DNA from: an uncultured Bacteroidales bacterium
GTDB lineage: Bacteria > Bacteroidota > Bacteroidia > Bacteroidales > WCHB1-69
NCBI GenBank assembly: GCA_905235135.1
Contig: CAJOKR010000010.1
Coordinates: forward strand, 1 to 64,000
Length of the DNA: 64,000 bases
Direction of reading: 5' to 3'
The translations under genes and the position numbers were made by a program. The notes under the pieces were generated by a model, which was not told the DNA's origin, searched no databases, and saw nothing but the letters and a program-made list of their open reading frames with translations. Below are positions 17,601 through 25,709 of this stretch, piece after piece. Every line of letters starts with the position of its first letter. Position 1 is the stretch's first letter.

Positions 17601-18816
17601 CCAGTCAATACCGGTGAGCGCATCGTTCACCACCACGGCATGTGACCTGTTCTGCCCCTATACTTTCATCCTATATGACAGTCACGGAGACGGCTGGAAC
17701 GGCAACGCAGCCGTCCATGTGATACAGCAAGGAACAGACATCGCCTCTTTAGTCGCCACAGACCACCATTTGCAAAACACGCCGACTTACGACACCTTAC
17801 AGTTGGATCTCTGCCATAATGAGAACATTACGCTTCAATGGACATGGGGAACCTGGTGGATGGAGAACGGCGTGACGGTGCTGGATCCCGACGGAAACAT
17901 GGTCTATACGGTTTCGGGGATGTGTAACCACGACTCCACCCTGACGACGTTCACAACCAACTGCCCGTTCATCGCCCCAACGGTTGTCACCGACAGTGCA
18001 GACAACATCACGCAGACGGGGGCAATGCTGCACGGGCACATCGCGGACGCGGGCGAACTGCCCATTATGTCGAGAGGGTTCGAATGGAAGCCGCTGCTCG
18101 GCAGTGACTACACCGCAGTGACGGTTACGAGCGACAGCATGTCGCACCTGCTCAGTGGCCTCGCCCCGAACAGCGACTACGTCTATCGTGCCTTCGCCAC
18201 CACCGACGTCGCGACCACCTACGGCGACGACATCCTATTCAAGACGTTGGAGGAGGAGCAGAGTCCTTGTCCCGCGCCCACGAACCTGCACGTCAGCGAC
18301 TCCTCGACCAACACCCTCACCATCGAATGGACGGAGAACGGCGACGCAGAACAGTGGAATATCCAGTACAGGGCCGGCAGTGGCCAAATGAGCTCCGATG
18401 TTTCCTACGCGACCTCCTACCTCATCACCGACCTGCAGTCCAACACCGAATATCAAATCCAAGTACAATCGGTCTGCGGTGTCCAAACCAGCGAGTGGAC
18501 CCCGGTGGTACTCGGCAAGACCACCCATGTGGACTCCACCGGCATTGTGGATTATGACCGATATGTGAGGGTTTACCCGAATCCGGCGGGAGACTTCATT
18601 AATGTACAATGTACAATGAACAATGTACAGGGCGATGGGATGTCCGTGGAGGTCGTGGATGTTTACGGGAAGGTAGTTCGCGCCGTTGGTGTAGAGACGT
18701 TGCGCGCAACGTCTCTACCAATTCGAATCAACGTTTCAGGCCTCGCCGCAGGCGTCTATTTCGTGCGCGTAGCGACGGAGGAGGGGGTGATTACCAAACC
18801 GTTCGTCAAGAAATAG
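14629..18816 (+). CDS. Main body of T9SS adhesin 1 (cleaved-adhesin and FnIII repeats, sorting domain)
   Basis: 1395-residue open frame; the homologous sequence starts only at about residue 17. It alternates cleaved-adhesin-like domains (YFTNFADTADRNW; YVEDFSATPSCW; YFTDFSPTSDRGW) with fibronectin-III-like domains (TVTDVLSTTADISW). A calcium-loop-like DSHGDGWNG domain follows at about 1010-1120, then two more FnIII-like domains, and finally a T9SS type A sorting domain (VYPNPAGDFINV ... GVYFVRV ... PFVKK). It would be a surface adhesin or protein-binding scaffold. The fragment lacks its signal peptide because of the break near 14670. Two repeat elements lie in frame inside the sorting domain, at 18601-18628 and 18691-18718. 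Confidence 0.85.
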   Translation: MGTLPPSTQPPISPPAKELVLYYRDYEEDEWHSIGTFITPTGNNDWKTDSVAIPSNSPTLQLGFFSIRNENQQLARISLDDIYVYDGPYCEIVSDVAFAGQSGDTAFIHWVSNNPSGCFVRYRTSSDADWNYIDDVGGYAVITPITSLTHYEVEVTTICDSLVWVPCDFTTEGGTTSLPYFTNFADTADRNWQFDNGTCLNHWTIGSPVMPDSISPIANALFVTQDGTTAGYGLDNYYTTVVASKIFNMSDISTVNIEFDLLCGGNVQGYSAKDFLKVFFAPASVEYFASESVVTYANDTAKTYALNFHDYLSQTAVPNYYYKINMTEGNILHISVEMPNPTPNGESQLAFVWRNDYSTYNDVQPAAVITNVHVWQHTCDVVSNLHVVDIVGSHATVTWTPPTVAEDFVVEYKLQGDDWTSASVATQTIDTNFLILNGLLADTVYDVRVRVNCGDILGIGNWRYTDFNTACAIVVTDSTPYVEDFSATPSCWVQATNPNHLWSYLSNNGAMYHQHHNAAGLNDTCPLYTPMMDISAVTHPYLKFSHQQQTDINNPHIDFLKVDYRTSSQSPWQTLMTYETATSSMKADSIPLPDTLNYIQIAFLAVRNDGGTAILLDDVSVYNGPSCLPLTSVTVEDVTANAAAISWVGSFDNGYLIRYRDISDTVWTYATSTDTMFIISNLQGSTTYIVQVSGDCDEPNWLSAQLSTLLTAESIPYFTDFSPTSDRGWKLNNGDCLNYWTMGEVDATNQMYALFVTQNGTTPGYDTTARTVVTAEKLFDVGAADSILVEFDLRIGGESRYDFLKLFLAPEYMEYPATSTVNSNNPNYAQYGYTVNAFNFTPFFSLTNDQTHSAPYTFSTSIGSGFVHITAVMPNPVANFTGNQYAKVVFLWRSDHMWGVQPSAIITNVTVRNPSCAPVSQLTVTDVLSTTADISWTPGVGGETDWILEYKETSAMTWNQLQITGTPACTLNGLTPSTDYEVRVMADCGNDQSIPVSASFTTTACDLFCPYTFILYDSHGDGWNGNAAVHVIQQGTDIASLVATDHHLQNTPTYDTLQLDLCHNENITLQWTWGTWWMENGVTVLDPDGNMVYTVSGMCNHDSTLTTFTTNCPFIAPTVVTDSADNITQTGAMLHGHIADAGELPIMSRGFEWKPLLGSDYTAVTVTSDSMSHLLSGLAPNSDYVYRAFATTDVATTYGDDILFKTLEEEQSPCPAPTNLHVSDSSTNTLTIEWTENGDAEQWNIQYRAGSGQMSSDVSYATSYLITDLQSNTEYQIQVQSVCGVQTSEWTPVVLGKTTHVDSTGIVDYDRYVRVYPNPAGDFINVQCTMNNVQGDGMSVEVVDVYGKVVRAVGVETLRATSLPIRINVSGLAAGVYFVRVATEEGVITKPFVKK
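18601..18628 (+). repeat. Heptamer array (AATGTAC)4 inside the sorting-domain coding sequence
   Basis: Four 7-bp units (three AATGTAC, one AATGAAC) make 28 bp. They are translated as NVQCTMNNVQ between the first two strands of the T9SS sorting domain. The paralogue has the same insertion at 24123-24150. Confidence 0.85.
18691..18718 (+). repeat. 28-bp palindrome inside the sorting-domain coding sequence of adhesin 1
   Basis: A perfect palindrome with centre TTGCGCGCAA is read in frame as VETLRATSL. Most copies elsewhere are intergenic. Here it is phased so that GTA-GAG replaces the TAG stop seen in other copies. Confidence 0.92.
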
Positions 18817-18843
18817 GAATTGGTGAATATTGAACGAACGATG

Positions 18844-18873
18844 AAAGGGGAGCTCGGGAGGGTTCCCCTTTTT
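18844..18873 (+). terminator. Intrinsic terminator of adhesin 1
   Basis: Stem AAAGGGGA/TCCCCTTT is followed by a T run, 27 nt past the stop codon at 18816. The rest of the 333-bp gap to the next gene holds AT-rich sequence and the multi-hairpin element at 18994-19121. Confidence 0.65.
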
Positions 18874-18993
18874 GCTAACGCAGCGAAAATCAACATAATA
18901 CATTGGTTATCAACAATATATAAAAAACACATTTTTCCTGCAACAATTTCAGGAGAATTTCGTCATACTACCATAGTAAAAGAAAGAATATCT

Positions 18994-19121
18994 TCCTTGA
19001 GCAGTCTCGAAGAGACAACATGCGCGAAGCACAATTAACACCACACAAGGCGAAGCGCAGTGTGGTGCTCACAAGGCGAAGCGCAGTGTGGTGCTCACAA
19101 GGCGAAGCCGCAGTGTGGTGC
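18994..19121 (+). promoter_or_regulatory. Multi-hairpin leader element, copy upstream of adhesin 2
   Basis: Begins CCTTGAGCAG, then hairpins TCTCGAAGAGA and GCGCGAAGC, then a CCACAC/GTGTGG hairpin whose 26-bp unit is present three times (19044-19069, 19070-19095, 19096-19121). It ends 28 nt before the ATG at 19150 and is in the sense orientation. This is the longest of nine copies in the window. A role as a 5'-UTR regulatory element is inferred from position alone. Confidence 0.75.
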
Positions 19122-19149
19122 GTATGAAGAAACATAAAACCCTAACAAC

Positions 19150-19362
19150 ATGAAAAAACTCTCCACCCTCCTCATCGCAATGCTGCTCTGCGGAGCGGTG
19201 CAGGCGCAGATAGACAGCCTACAGCAAATCCCGGCCACGGTGCCGTACACCTGCGATTTCAGCAACCAAGGCGAGAACGCGCACTGGATATTCTCGCGGT
19301 ATCCGGCTCCGGCCTCCACACTCTTTTACAATCACTTCGTCATCGGCACGGGCACTCAGTGA
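19150..19362 (+). CDS. N-terminal fragment of broken T9SS adhesin 2
   Basis: 70 residues starting with a signal peptide nearly identical to that of adhesin 1 (MKKLSTLLIAMLLCGAVQAQ), then the start of a cleaved-adhesin domain (PYTCDFSNQGENAHWIF). The frame ends at 19360-19362. The continuation (TGLPDDYSLYVSRD) is in another frame, so a one-base loss or two-base gain near 19350-19360 splits the gene. Confidence 0.8.
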   Translation: MKKLSTLLIAMLLCGAVQAQIDSLQQIPATVPYTCDFSNQGENAHWIFSRYPAPASTLFYNHFVIGTGTQ

Positions 19363-20852
19363 CGGGGCTCCCGGACGACTATTCGCTGTATGTCAGCCGG
19401 GACACAGCCGGGAGCTATATTTCGATGGGTGAGAACTGCCACCTGTTCGCCGAACGCCTCATTGACTTCGGGACAGGCGGAACCTTCGACCTGGAATTCG
19501 ACTGGAAGGCGTCAGGATGTACCCCTAATGCCTATCAGAGTGCCGGAATGAAAGTCTTTCTCCGCGACACGTCCGACCTGATGCCCGCAGGCGCTCCCTC
19601 GTATGCCAACGAGCATCTGGATTATGCCTTGTATGACAACGCTTGGCGGCACGGGCACGTGAACTTGGGCTATGTCTCCGGAGTGAAGACGCTGCAGTTC
19701 TACACTTGGGGGTACAACGCCTCACAGTCGTTGCAGGTGCCGGCGGCGGTGGATAACATTTCCATCTATCCTACGGTGTGCGTAGCGCCGTTTTTCACTA
19801 TCTCGTTTGGCACATCGGCGGTGACCTTTCAATGGCAGGGCTCGCCCACGGACACTTTCTTGGTGGTCTATCGGCCCGAGTCCGGGACCTATTCCGACAA
19901 TGTCTATGACACGGTCACGGGCATCTCCTACGCGGTCACGGGGATGATGCCGAACACCGCCTACGTGGCTTGGATGGCCCGGATCTGCAACGGCCAAGCC
20001 TCCGCCTTGTCGGAGCCGAACCATTTCGTCACACCGTGCATGACCTATCCTACACCATTCGTGGAGACATTCACCACGGACGCCAACTGCTGGTCGTGGG
20101 ACAACAACTTCTTTACCTACAACCAAAGCGGCTACATATACACATCGGCATATAGCCAGTACAACCCGATTTTGGCTGTCTCACCGGTGATTGACGCCTC
20201 AGGGTTGCAGCACCCTTACCTGCGGTTCTCCCACTATCAGCCTGAGTTCCAGGGCAACCGGAAAAGTGTAGCTGTCTATTACCGTGATGACGAGCAGGAT
20301 TCTTGGCACAAGTTGGGAACATACGGGACACCCACCTCGAATTGGGTGACGGATTCATTGCCGCTGCCGTCCAACTCCCCCACACTCCAGATTGCTTTCG
20401 AAGGAGTGGGCAGTGCCTACAACACCCGTGCCCAGTTCGACAACATCAGTGTCTATGACGGGCCTTCCTGTCCGGTGGTCTCGGAGGTGGTAAGTGCGGG
20501 TACGGACGCCAACGGTGACGTGCTCCTCTCTTGGATCGGCTTACCCGGCTACAGCTACGATGTGCGCTACAAGAAAGCTTCCGACACGGCATGGGCCCTA
20601 TACGGCGGGGTGATAACAGAGCAGGCGACCTTGTCTGGTCTGGAGTCGCTGACCTCTTATATCGTGGAGGTCGCCACCCTTTGCGACACCACGGAAGCGT
20701 ATTACATACAGGGAACGTTCACCACCCCGCTCCTTCCAGTGAACCTTCCCTACACCACCGATTTCTCGCCGACTTCCGACCGGAAGTGGGCGTTGGACAA
20801 CAGCACCTGCGCCAGTTACTGGATGATGGGGTTGCCTGGGACTGGCAACTAG
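19359..20852 (+). CDS. Middle fragment of broken T9SS adhesin 2
   Basis: 497 residues continuing the first domain (SLYVSRDTAGSYISMGENC) through FnIII-like and cleaved-adhesin-like domains (PFVETFTTDANCW; YTTDFSPTSDRKW). It ends at a TAG codon (20850-20852) that lies in the same frame as the following long ORF; sequence homologous to the paralogue (NNALFVTQDG) continues immediately after it. This is therefore a nonsense change, possibly CAG to TAG, not a frameshift. Confidence 0.82.
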   Translation: MTGLPDDYSLYVSRDTAGSYISMGENCHLFAERLIDFGTGGTFDLEFDWKASGCTPNAYQSAGMKVFLRDTSDLMPAGAPSYANEHLDYALYDNAWRHGHVNLGYVSGVKTLQFYTWGYNASQSLQVPAAVDNISIYPTVCVAPFFTISFGTSAVTFQWQGSPTDTFLVVYRPESGTYSDNVYDTVTGISYAVTGMMPNTAYVAWMARICNGQASALSEPNHFVTPCMTYPTPFVETFTTDANCWSWDNNFFTYNQSGYIYTSAYSQYNPILAVSPVIDASGLQHPYLRFSHYQPEFQGNRKSVAVYYRDDEQDSWHKLGTYGTPTSNWVTDSLPLPSNSPTLQIAFEGVGSAYNTRAQFDNISVYDGPSCPVVSEVVSAGTDANGDVLLSWIGLPGYSYDVRYKKASDTAWALYGGVITEQATLSGLESLTSYIVEVATLCDTTEAYYIQGTFTTPLLPVNLPYTTDFSPTSDRKWALDNSTCASYWMMGLPGTGN

Positions 20853-20882
20853 AACAACGCGCTGTTTGTCACCCAGGACGGC

Positions 20883-23800
20883 GTGACGGCAGGCTACAGC
20901 AGCAACTCCTACTCCACGGTCTGCGCCTACAAGACCTTCAACATGGACGAAGGGCCTTCGGTCTATCTGGAGTTCGACGTGCAGGTGGGCGGCGAGTCCA
21001 CCAACAACTACCTTAAGGTCTTCTGGGTGCCCGACAGCGTGGAGTTTCCCGCCTCCACGGGCAGCCCGGACTACAGCCAAATCTACTATACGACAAACGC
21101 GCTTAACTTCATCGATTATGTGGGGCAGACAGGCAGTCCGAACTACCCTTACAAGCTGAATCTCACTAACGGCAATGTGATTCACGTCAGCATGGAGCTG
21201 GCGAATATCACCCCGAACGGTGTGTCGAAGTTAGTGTTCGCGTGGCACAATAACTATAGTTCTGGCACGCAGCCCGGGGCCATCGTCTCCAACGTGCATG
21301 TGTGGCAGCCCGCGTGCGAGGCCGTCTATGACCTCATGGTCGCCGGCACCTTCATGGACACGGCAATGGTCACGTGGACTTCCTACGAGCCGTCGGCCAC
21401 GTACATGCTGCAGTACAAGCCGCAGACTCTCGACTGGACGGATCCCGGGGTGGTTTCGTTGACCGTGACAGATACCTTCGCGATGCTCACGGGGCTACAG
21501 GAACACACCCTCTACGATGTGCGCGTGGCCACCAACTGCGATTCTGACACTGCTGAATGGCGGAACATCAGCTTTATCTCGGGTTGTGCGGTGGAGGTCG
21601 TCAGTGACGCACAGCCGTTCATGGAAACATTCCCAGCTGCGCCGGAATGCTGGGCACTGAACACCAATCCGTGGCACGCGTGGACATGGACGAACGGAAA
21701 ACTCTACCATAACCACATCTACCCCGGGACGGATACTTGCGGGATAACCTCCTCGGTATTCGACATCTCGGCGGTGACGCGCCCTTACGTTTCCGTCAAA
21801 CATTCGTCCAACAACGGCTCCAACAATGCCGACGACTTCGGTGTATATTATCGGACGAGTGCCACGGACGGCTGGCACAGGCGGGCGCTGTTCACGCAGT
21901 CGGCCTCCGCGTTGCAAAACGACTCGATACCGCTTCCGTCAGGCTCCGACTACATCCAGCTTGCCTTCTTCGCCAAGGAGGCCGGCGGCGGCACCATCAC
22001 GGTGGATGACATTTCCGTTTTCAACGGTCCCGAATGCCCGCCGATCTATTACCTGACTGCGGACGGTATCACCACCGATTCTGCCACCATTTCCTGGGTG
22101 GGATTCTCCGACAACGGCTACGCGATCCGCTACCGCATTCTGCCCGACACCACTTGGGTTTACTACGACACCACCTACGACCAATTCTACATTTTCGACG
22201 GACTGCAAGGCAGCAAGAACTACCATGTGCAGGTATCTTCCGTGTGTTCGGGTTCGGCTTGGAAGTCGGTGAGTTTCTCCACCCCGTTGGGCATTGAGGA
22301 TCTGCCTTACTACACCGATTTTTCGACTTCTTACGACCAAGACTGGGGGCTCAACAACGGCTCATGCAACAACCGATGGATGGTGGGGCAGGTCGATACC
22401 ACAGCCGATGCCGACTATGGGCTGTTCATCTCCAACAACGGCGTGACGCCCAACTATGGCAACGGCCAGTCCACGGTGACTGCCGAGAAGATCTTCCGCA
22501 TTGGCACAAACCCCGAAATCTCCATCGAGTTCGATGTAAAGGTCGGGGGCGAGAGCCGGTACGATTTCATGAAACTGCTCCTCTCCAATCCTACGGTGGA
22601 GTACGCGGCCTCCACGGCTATGTCAAACAGCGCTTCGTATCCGCTGTACATAATGTACAACATAAATTGGTCTGGGTACAGCTTTGACTTCACTAACTAC
22701 AAACCGCTCACCGGAAATCAGCAGTATCCTTATATTTTCAACATGACCAATGGCAATGTCGTGCATATTACGGCCATTATGGCCAACCCGTATTACAACC
22801 CGGATGCGAACTCCGCCATCAAGGTGGCCTTTGCCTGGACGAACGACAACGCCGTCTTCAACCAGCCGGGTGCCATCATCTACAATGTTTCCGTGCACAG
22901 CAACAATTGCGACCCCGTGAACAATCTGGCAATCACGGAGATGCATCCAACATCGGCGACGTTTGCGTGGGCCCCGGGCAATGTGGAGACCGCCTGGAAT
23001 GTCGATTACAAGGAGGCCAGTGCCACCTCGTGGACTTCCAACGCGGTGAACAGCCCGTCTTTCACTTTAACGAGCCTGCAGCCTGAGACCGAATACTTCG
23101 TGCGCGTGCAGGCCGACTGCGGTGACGGGGAGACTTCCACCTACAAAATGCTGACGTTCATCACCCCCTCCTGCGAGGAAATCGACCAATGTGAATACAC
23201 GCTCATTCTGACCGACACCTGGGGTGACGGTTGGAGCGGCGGCCGCATGTATGTCTTCCAGAACGGGGTGAAGATCATGGACACGGCGGCGATAAGCCAT
23301 CCTGTTCAGCACGTGATGTCCTACGACACGGTCTCTTTGAGTCTCTGTCATGGGGCAGACATCCGGTTAGTCTGGGACAACGGCAGCATGTTCAACGAGT
23401 GCGGCATCATCTTCCAAGATCCCGACGGCGCCACGCTGTATCAGATCAGCCAGCTGTTCTACGCCTATTCCGACACCACCCTTTACGCTTTCACTGCCGA
23501 CTGTCCAGTGATAGAGCCGGTGGTGGTCACAGATTCGGTGTCGCAGGTGGGGACAAACACAGCCATTTTCCACGGCCACATCGCCGACCCGGGCAACCGT
23601 CCCATCGTCAACCAGGGGTTCGAGTGGCGTATGTCGGGTTCCACTGTTTATCAGTCTGCGAACTTGACCGCCTCCCCGATGGTTTTCACAGCGTCAGGTT
23701 TGCAGCACTCCACGGAGTATGTTTTCCGGGCGTTCGCGGCCACGGACACCGCCGTCTATTACGGTGCCGAAATCACCTTCACCACGGAGCAGGGCCCTTG

Positions 23801-24332
23801 TCCTGCCCCCACCGACCTGCACGTGACCGACTCCTCGGACAACACGCTCTCCATCGCGTGGACGGAGACCGGCGACGCGGAGCAGTGGAATATACAGTAC
23901 CGCGCCGGCAGCGGCGAAATGAGCTCCGACGTCTCCTACGCGACCTCCTACCTCATCACCGACTTGCAACCCAACACCGAATATCAGATACAAGTACAAT
24001 CGGTCTGCGGCGTTCAAACCAGCGAATGGACACCCGTTGTGACGGCCCGGACCACCAACACCGGCATCGCGGATTATGACCGTTACATCAAGATATACCC
24101 GAACCCCGCCGGCGACGTGATCAATGTGGAATGTACAATGAACAATGTACAATTGGGCGGGGAAATCGAGGTGGTGGATGTTTACGGGAAGACGGTCCAT
24201 GCCGTTGTAGAGACGCGCCATGGCACGTCTCTACCAATCCGAATCAACGTCTCGTCCCTCTCCGCCGGTGCCTATTTCGTGCGGATTGCCACGGATGGCG
24301 GGATGGTGACGAAGGCGTTCGTAAAGAAATGA
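20883..24332 (+). CDS. C-terminal body of T9SS adhesin 2 with sorting domain
   Basis: 1149 residues in the same frame as the previous fragment. Repeated cleaved-adhesin-like (YYTDFSTSYDQDWGLNNG) and FnIII-like domains are followed by the DTWGDGWSG domain, two FnIII-like domains nearly identical to those of adhesin 1 (AEQWNIQYRAGSGEMSSDVS), and a T9SS type A sorting domain ending AFVKK. With the two upstream fragments the intact protein would be about 1,725 residues. It also carries the heptamer and palindrome insertions in its sorting domain. The high identity near the C-terminus suggests tandem duplication or gene conversion with adhesin 1. Confidence 0.85.
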   Translation: MTAGYSSNSYSTVCAYKTFNMDEGPSVYLEFDVQVGGESTNNYLKVFWVPDSVEFPASTGSPDYSQIYYTTNALNFIDYVGQTGSPNYPYKLNLTNGNVIHVSMELANITPNGVSKLVFAWHNNYSSGTQPGAIVSNVHVWQPACEAVYDLMVAGTFMDTAMVTWTSYEPSATYMLQYKPQTLDWTDPGVVSLTVTDTFAMLTGLQEHTLYDVRVATNCDSDTAEWRNISFISGCAVEVVSDAQPFMETFPAAPECWALNTNPWHAWTWTNGKLYHNHIYPGTDTCGITSSVFDISAVTRPYVSVKHSSNNGSNNADDFGVYYRTSATDGWHRRALFTQSASALQNDSIPLPSGSDYIQLAFFAKEAGGGTITVDDISVFNGPECPPIYYLTADGITTDSATISWVGFSDNGYAIRYRILPDTTWVYYDTTYDQFYIFDGLQGSKNYHVQVSSVCSGSAWKSVSFSTPLGIEDLPYYTDFSTSYDQDWGLNNGSCNNRWMVGQVDTTADADYGLFISNNGVTPNYGNGQSTVTAEKIFRIGTNPEISIEFDVKVGGESRYDFMKLLLSNPTVEYAASTAMSNSASYPLYIMYNINWSGYSFDFTNYKPLTGNQQYPYIFNMTNGNVVHITAIMANPYYNPDANSAIKVAFAWTNDNAVFNQPGAIIYNVSVHSNNCDPVNNLAITEMHPTSATFAWAPGNVETAWNVDYKEASATSWTSNAVNSPSFTLTSLQPETEYFVRVQADCGDGETSTYKMLTFITPSCEEIDQCEYTLILTDTWGDGWSGGRMYVFQNGVKIMDTAAISHPVQHVMSYDTVSLSLCHGADIRLVWDNGSMFNECGIIFQDPDGATLYQISQLFYAYSDTTLYAFTADCPVIEPVVVTDSVSQVGTNTAIFHGHIADPGNRPIVNQGFEWRMSGSTVYQSANLTASPMVFTASGLQHSTEYVFRAFAATDTAVYYGAEITFTTEQGPCPAPTDLHVTDSSDNTLSIAWTETGDAEQWNIQYRAGSGEMSSDVSYATSYLITDLQPNTEYQIQVQSVCGVQTSEWTPVVTARTTNTGIADYDRYIKIYPNPAGDVINVECTMNNVQLGGEIEVVDVYGKTVHAVVETRHGTSLPIRINVSSLSAGAYFVRIATDGGMVTKAFVKK
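24123..24234 (+). repeat. Heptamer array and 28-bp palindrome inside the sorting domain of adhesin 2
   Basis: 24123-24150 holds four AATGTAC-like units, and 24207-24234 holds a palindrome with centre CGCCATGGCA (one imperfect pair), read in frame as VETRHGTSL. Both are at the same protein positions as in adhesin 1, but the palindrome centre differs. Confidence 0.88.
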
Positions 24333-24342
24333 TGAATTACAA

Positions 24343-24379
24343 ATGGTCGTTGCCAGTGCTGGTGACGACCATTTTTTTT
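24343..24379 (+). terminator. Intrinsic terminator of adhesin 2
   Basis: ATGGTCGT/ACGACCAT stem with a partly paired extension, followed by eight T, beginning 11 nt after the stop codon. Confidence 0.8.
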
Positions 24380-24427
24380 CGTAGAAAAAATATTGTAGAA
24401 ACAAATTGAACCGTTTAAATGTTTTTG

Positions 24428-24435
24428 TATTTTTG
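24428..24435 (+). promoter_or_regulatory. Bacteroidota -7 promoter element of the AAA ATPase gene
   Basis: TATTTTTG matches TAnnTTTG. Transcription from here would place the inverted repeat at 24449-24496 in the leader. Confidence 0.6.
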
Positions 24436-24448
24436 CGGCGAAATACAA

Positions 24449-24496
24449 GTTCACTACTTAGTGGTCCACTAATCGGTGGTCCACTAAGTAGTGAAC
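24449..24496. promoter_or_regulatory. Long inverted repeat (operator or leader hairpin) before the AAA ATPase gene
   Basis: 16-bp perfect arms (24449-24464 GTTCACTACTTAGTGG and 24481-24496) surround a centre that repeats the motif GGTCCACTAA, so smaller dyads (GTGGTCCAC) are nested within. It lies between the promoter and the ATG at 24534. It could be an operator for a dimeric repressor or an RNA hairpin. Confidence 0.7.
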
Positions 24497-24533
24497 CGAT
24501 TAAGGCGTTTGTTTACAATATTTTACAGTTGTT

Positions 24534-25670
24534 ATGAAAGAAATAGAGAGGTCTTTTATCTATGGTGTTTCAGTAAGCGGAAACAATTTTACGGACAGGG
24601 AAAAGGAGACTCGCAGACTAAAAGTGAATTTCGAGAACGGGCTTAATGTCATCCTTATTTCGCCCCGTCGCATGGGCAAGACATCGCTCGTTAAAAAAGT
24701 GCAACAAGAGGTGGACAGGAAAATTGTCCATACCGTGTACGTTGACATTTACGACTGTCGTTCGGAATACGATTTCTACAACAAATTTGCTGTCGCATTG
24801 TTGAAGCAAACCTCGTCCAAGATGGAGATCGCCATCGAAAACATCAAACGCTTTCTGGTCCGACTGACGCCCAAAATCTCGTTCAGTCCAGACCCGACAA
24901 CAGATTATTCCATATCGTTAGGAATCACCCCGAAGGAGTATAAGCCCGAAGAGATACTCAATCTGCCTGAAATTCTTGCGCAGCATATTGGGAAACACAT
25001 TGTTGTCTGCATCGACGAATTCCAGCAGGTGGGTGATTGGCCCGACACCCTGGATGTACAAAAGCGGATGCGCGGCGCTTGGCAGCACCAGAAACACGTC
25101 TCCTATTGTTTGTTCGGAAGCCGTCAGCACATGATGACCAATCTTTTCCAAAACAAGCGTATGCCGTTATACCAGTTCGGGGAGTTGAACTATTTGCAAC
25201 CTATCCCGACAGCCGACTGGACTCCCTTTATACAACGGAAGTTCAAGGAGAAAGGCCTTTCCATTGACGCACGATACGTGACTCGAATTTGCGAAGTCGT
25301 GCAGAATCAGTCATCCTACGTGCAGCAATTGGCTTGGAATGTGATGCTCAACACTGAAAAAGAAGTCACGGATGCTGAATTCGAGCAGGGAGTTGAAGAC
25401 CTGATGATACAATGTAATCCTCTGTTTCTGGAGCAAACGAGGGCTCTCACCAGCTTCCAGATGAATTTCCTCCGTGCTATTATAGCAGGACAACATTCTG
25501 GCTTTGCATCTCAGGAAATATTGGAGAAATTCCAACTTGGGTCAAAATCCAATGTAAGCAAGATGCAGAAGACTTTAATTGAAAAAGACTTCATAGAGCT
25601 GCGCCAAGACGGCCTCTACATATCAGACCCGGTGCTTCAACTGTGGCTACAGTGCCAACAAAAAGTATAA
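24534..25670 (+). CDS. AAA-family ATPase (ATPase_2-like, DUF-tailed)
   Basis: 378 residues. Walker A-like ISPRRMGKTSLV near residues 42-53 and Walker B VVCIDEFQQV near 155 place it in the archaeal-type ATPase_2 group that is common in Bacteroidota. The C-terminal part (QSSYVQQLAWNVML; SKMQKTLIEKDFIEL) looks like a winged-helix region. Substrate and function are unknown for most members. Single gene with its own promoter and a striking inverted repeat in its leader; the following gene is convergent. Confidence 0.82.
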   Translation: MKEIERSFIYGVSVSGNNFTDREKETRRLKVNFENGLNVILISPRRMGKTSLVKKVQQEVDRKIVHTVYVDIYDCRSEYDFYNKFAVALLKQTSSKMEIAIENIKRFLVRLTPKISFSPDPTTDYSISLGITPKEYKPEEILNLPEILAQHIGKHIVVCIDEFQQVGDWPDTLDVQKRMRGAWQHQKHVSYCLFGSRQHMMTNLFQNKRMPLYQFGELNYLQPIPTADWTPFIQRKFKEKGLSIDARYVTRICEVVQNQSSYVQQLAWNVMLNTEKEVTDAEFEQGVEDLMIQCNPLFLEQTRALTSFQMNFLRAIIAGQHSGFASQEILEKFQLGSKSNVSKMQKTLIEKDFIELRQDGLYISDPVLQLWLQCQQKV

Positions 25671-25690
25671 GGACAGCCGCCGTGTGGGGC

Positions 25691-25709
25691 TAACTACTAA
25701 CTACTAACT
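25691..25709. repeat. Short heptamer array (TAACTAC)3
   Basis: Three 7-bp units at the end of the esterase gene. The stop codon and the Ser-Ser C-terminus of that gene are read from the array. Confidence 0.75.

Noticed and set aside
19359..24332. Genome-wide recoding of TAG to explain the interrupted adhesin
   Set aside because: TAG ends several normal genes here (hypA, the sigma-54 activator, the alcohol dehydrogenase gene), and the same gene also has an independent frameshift.
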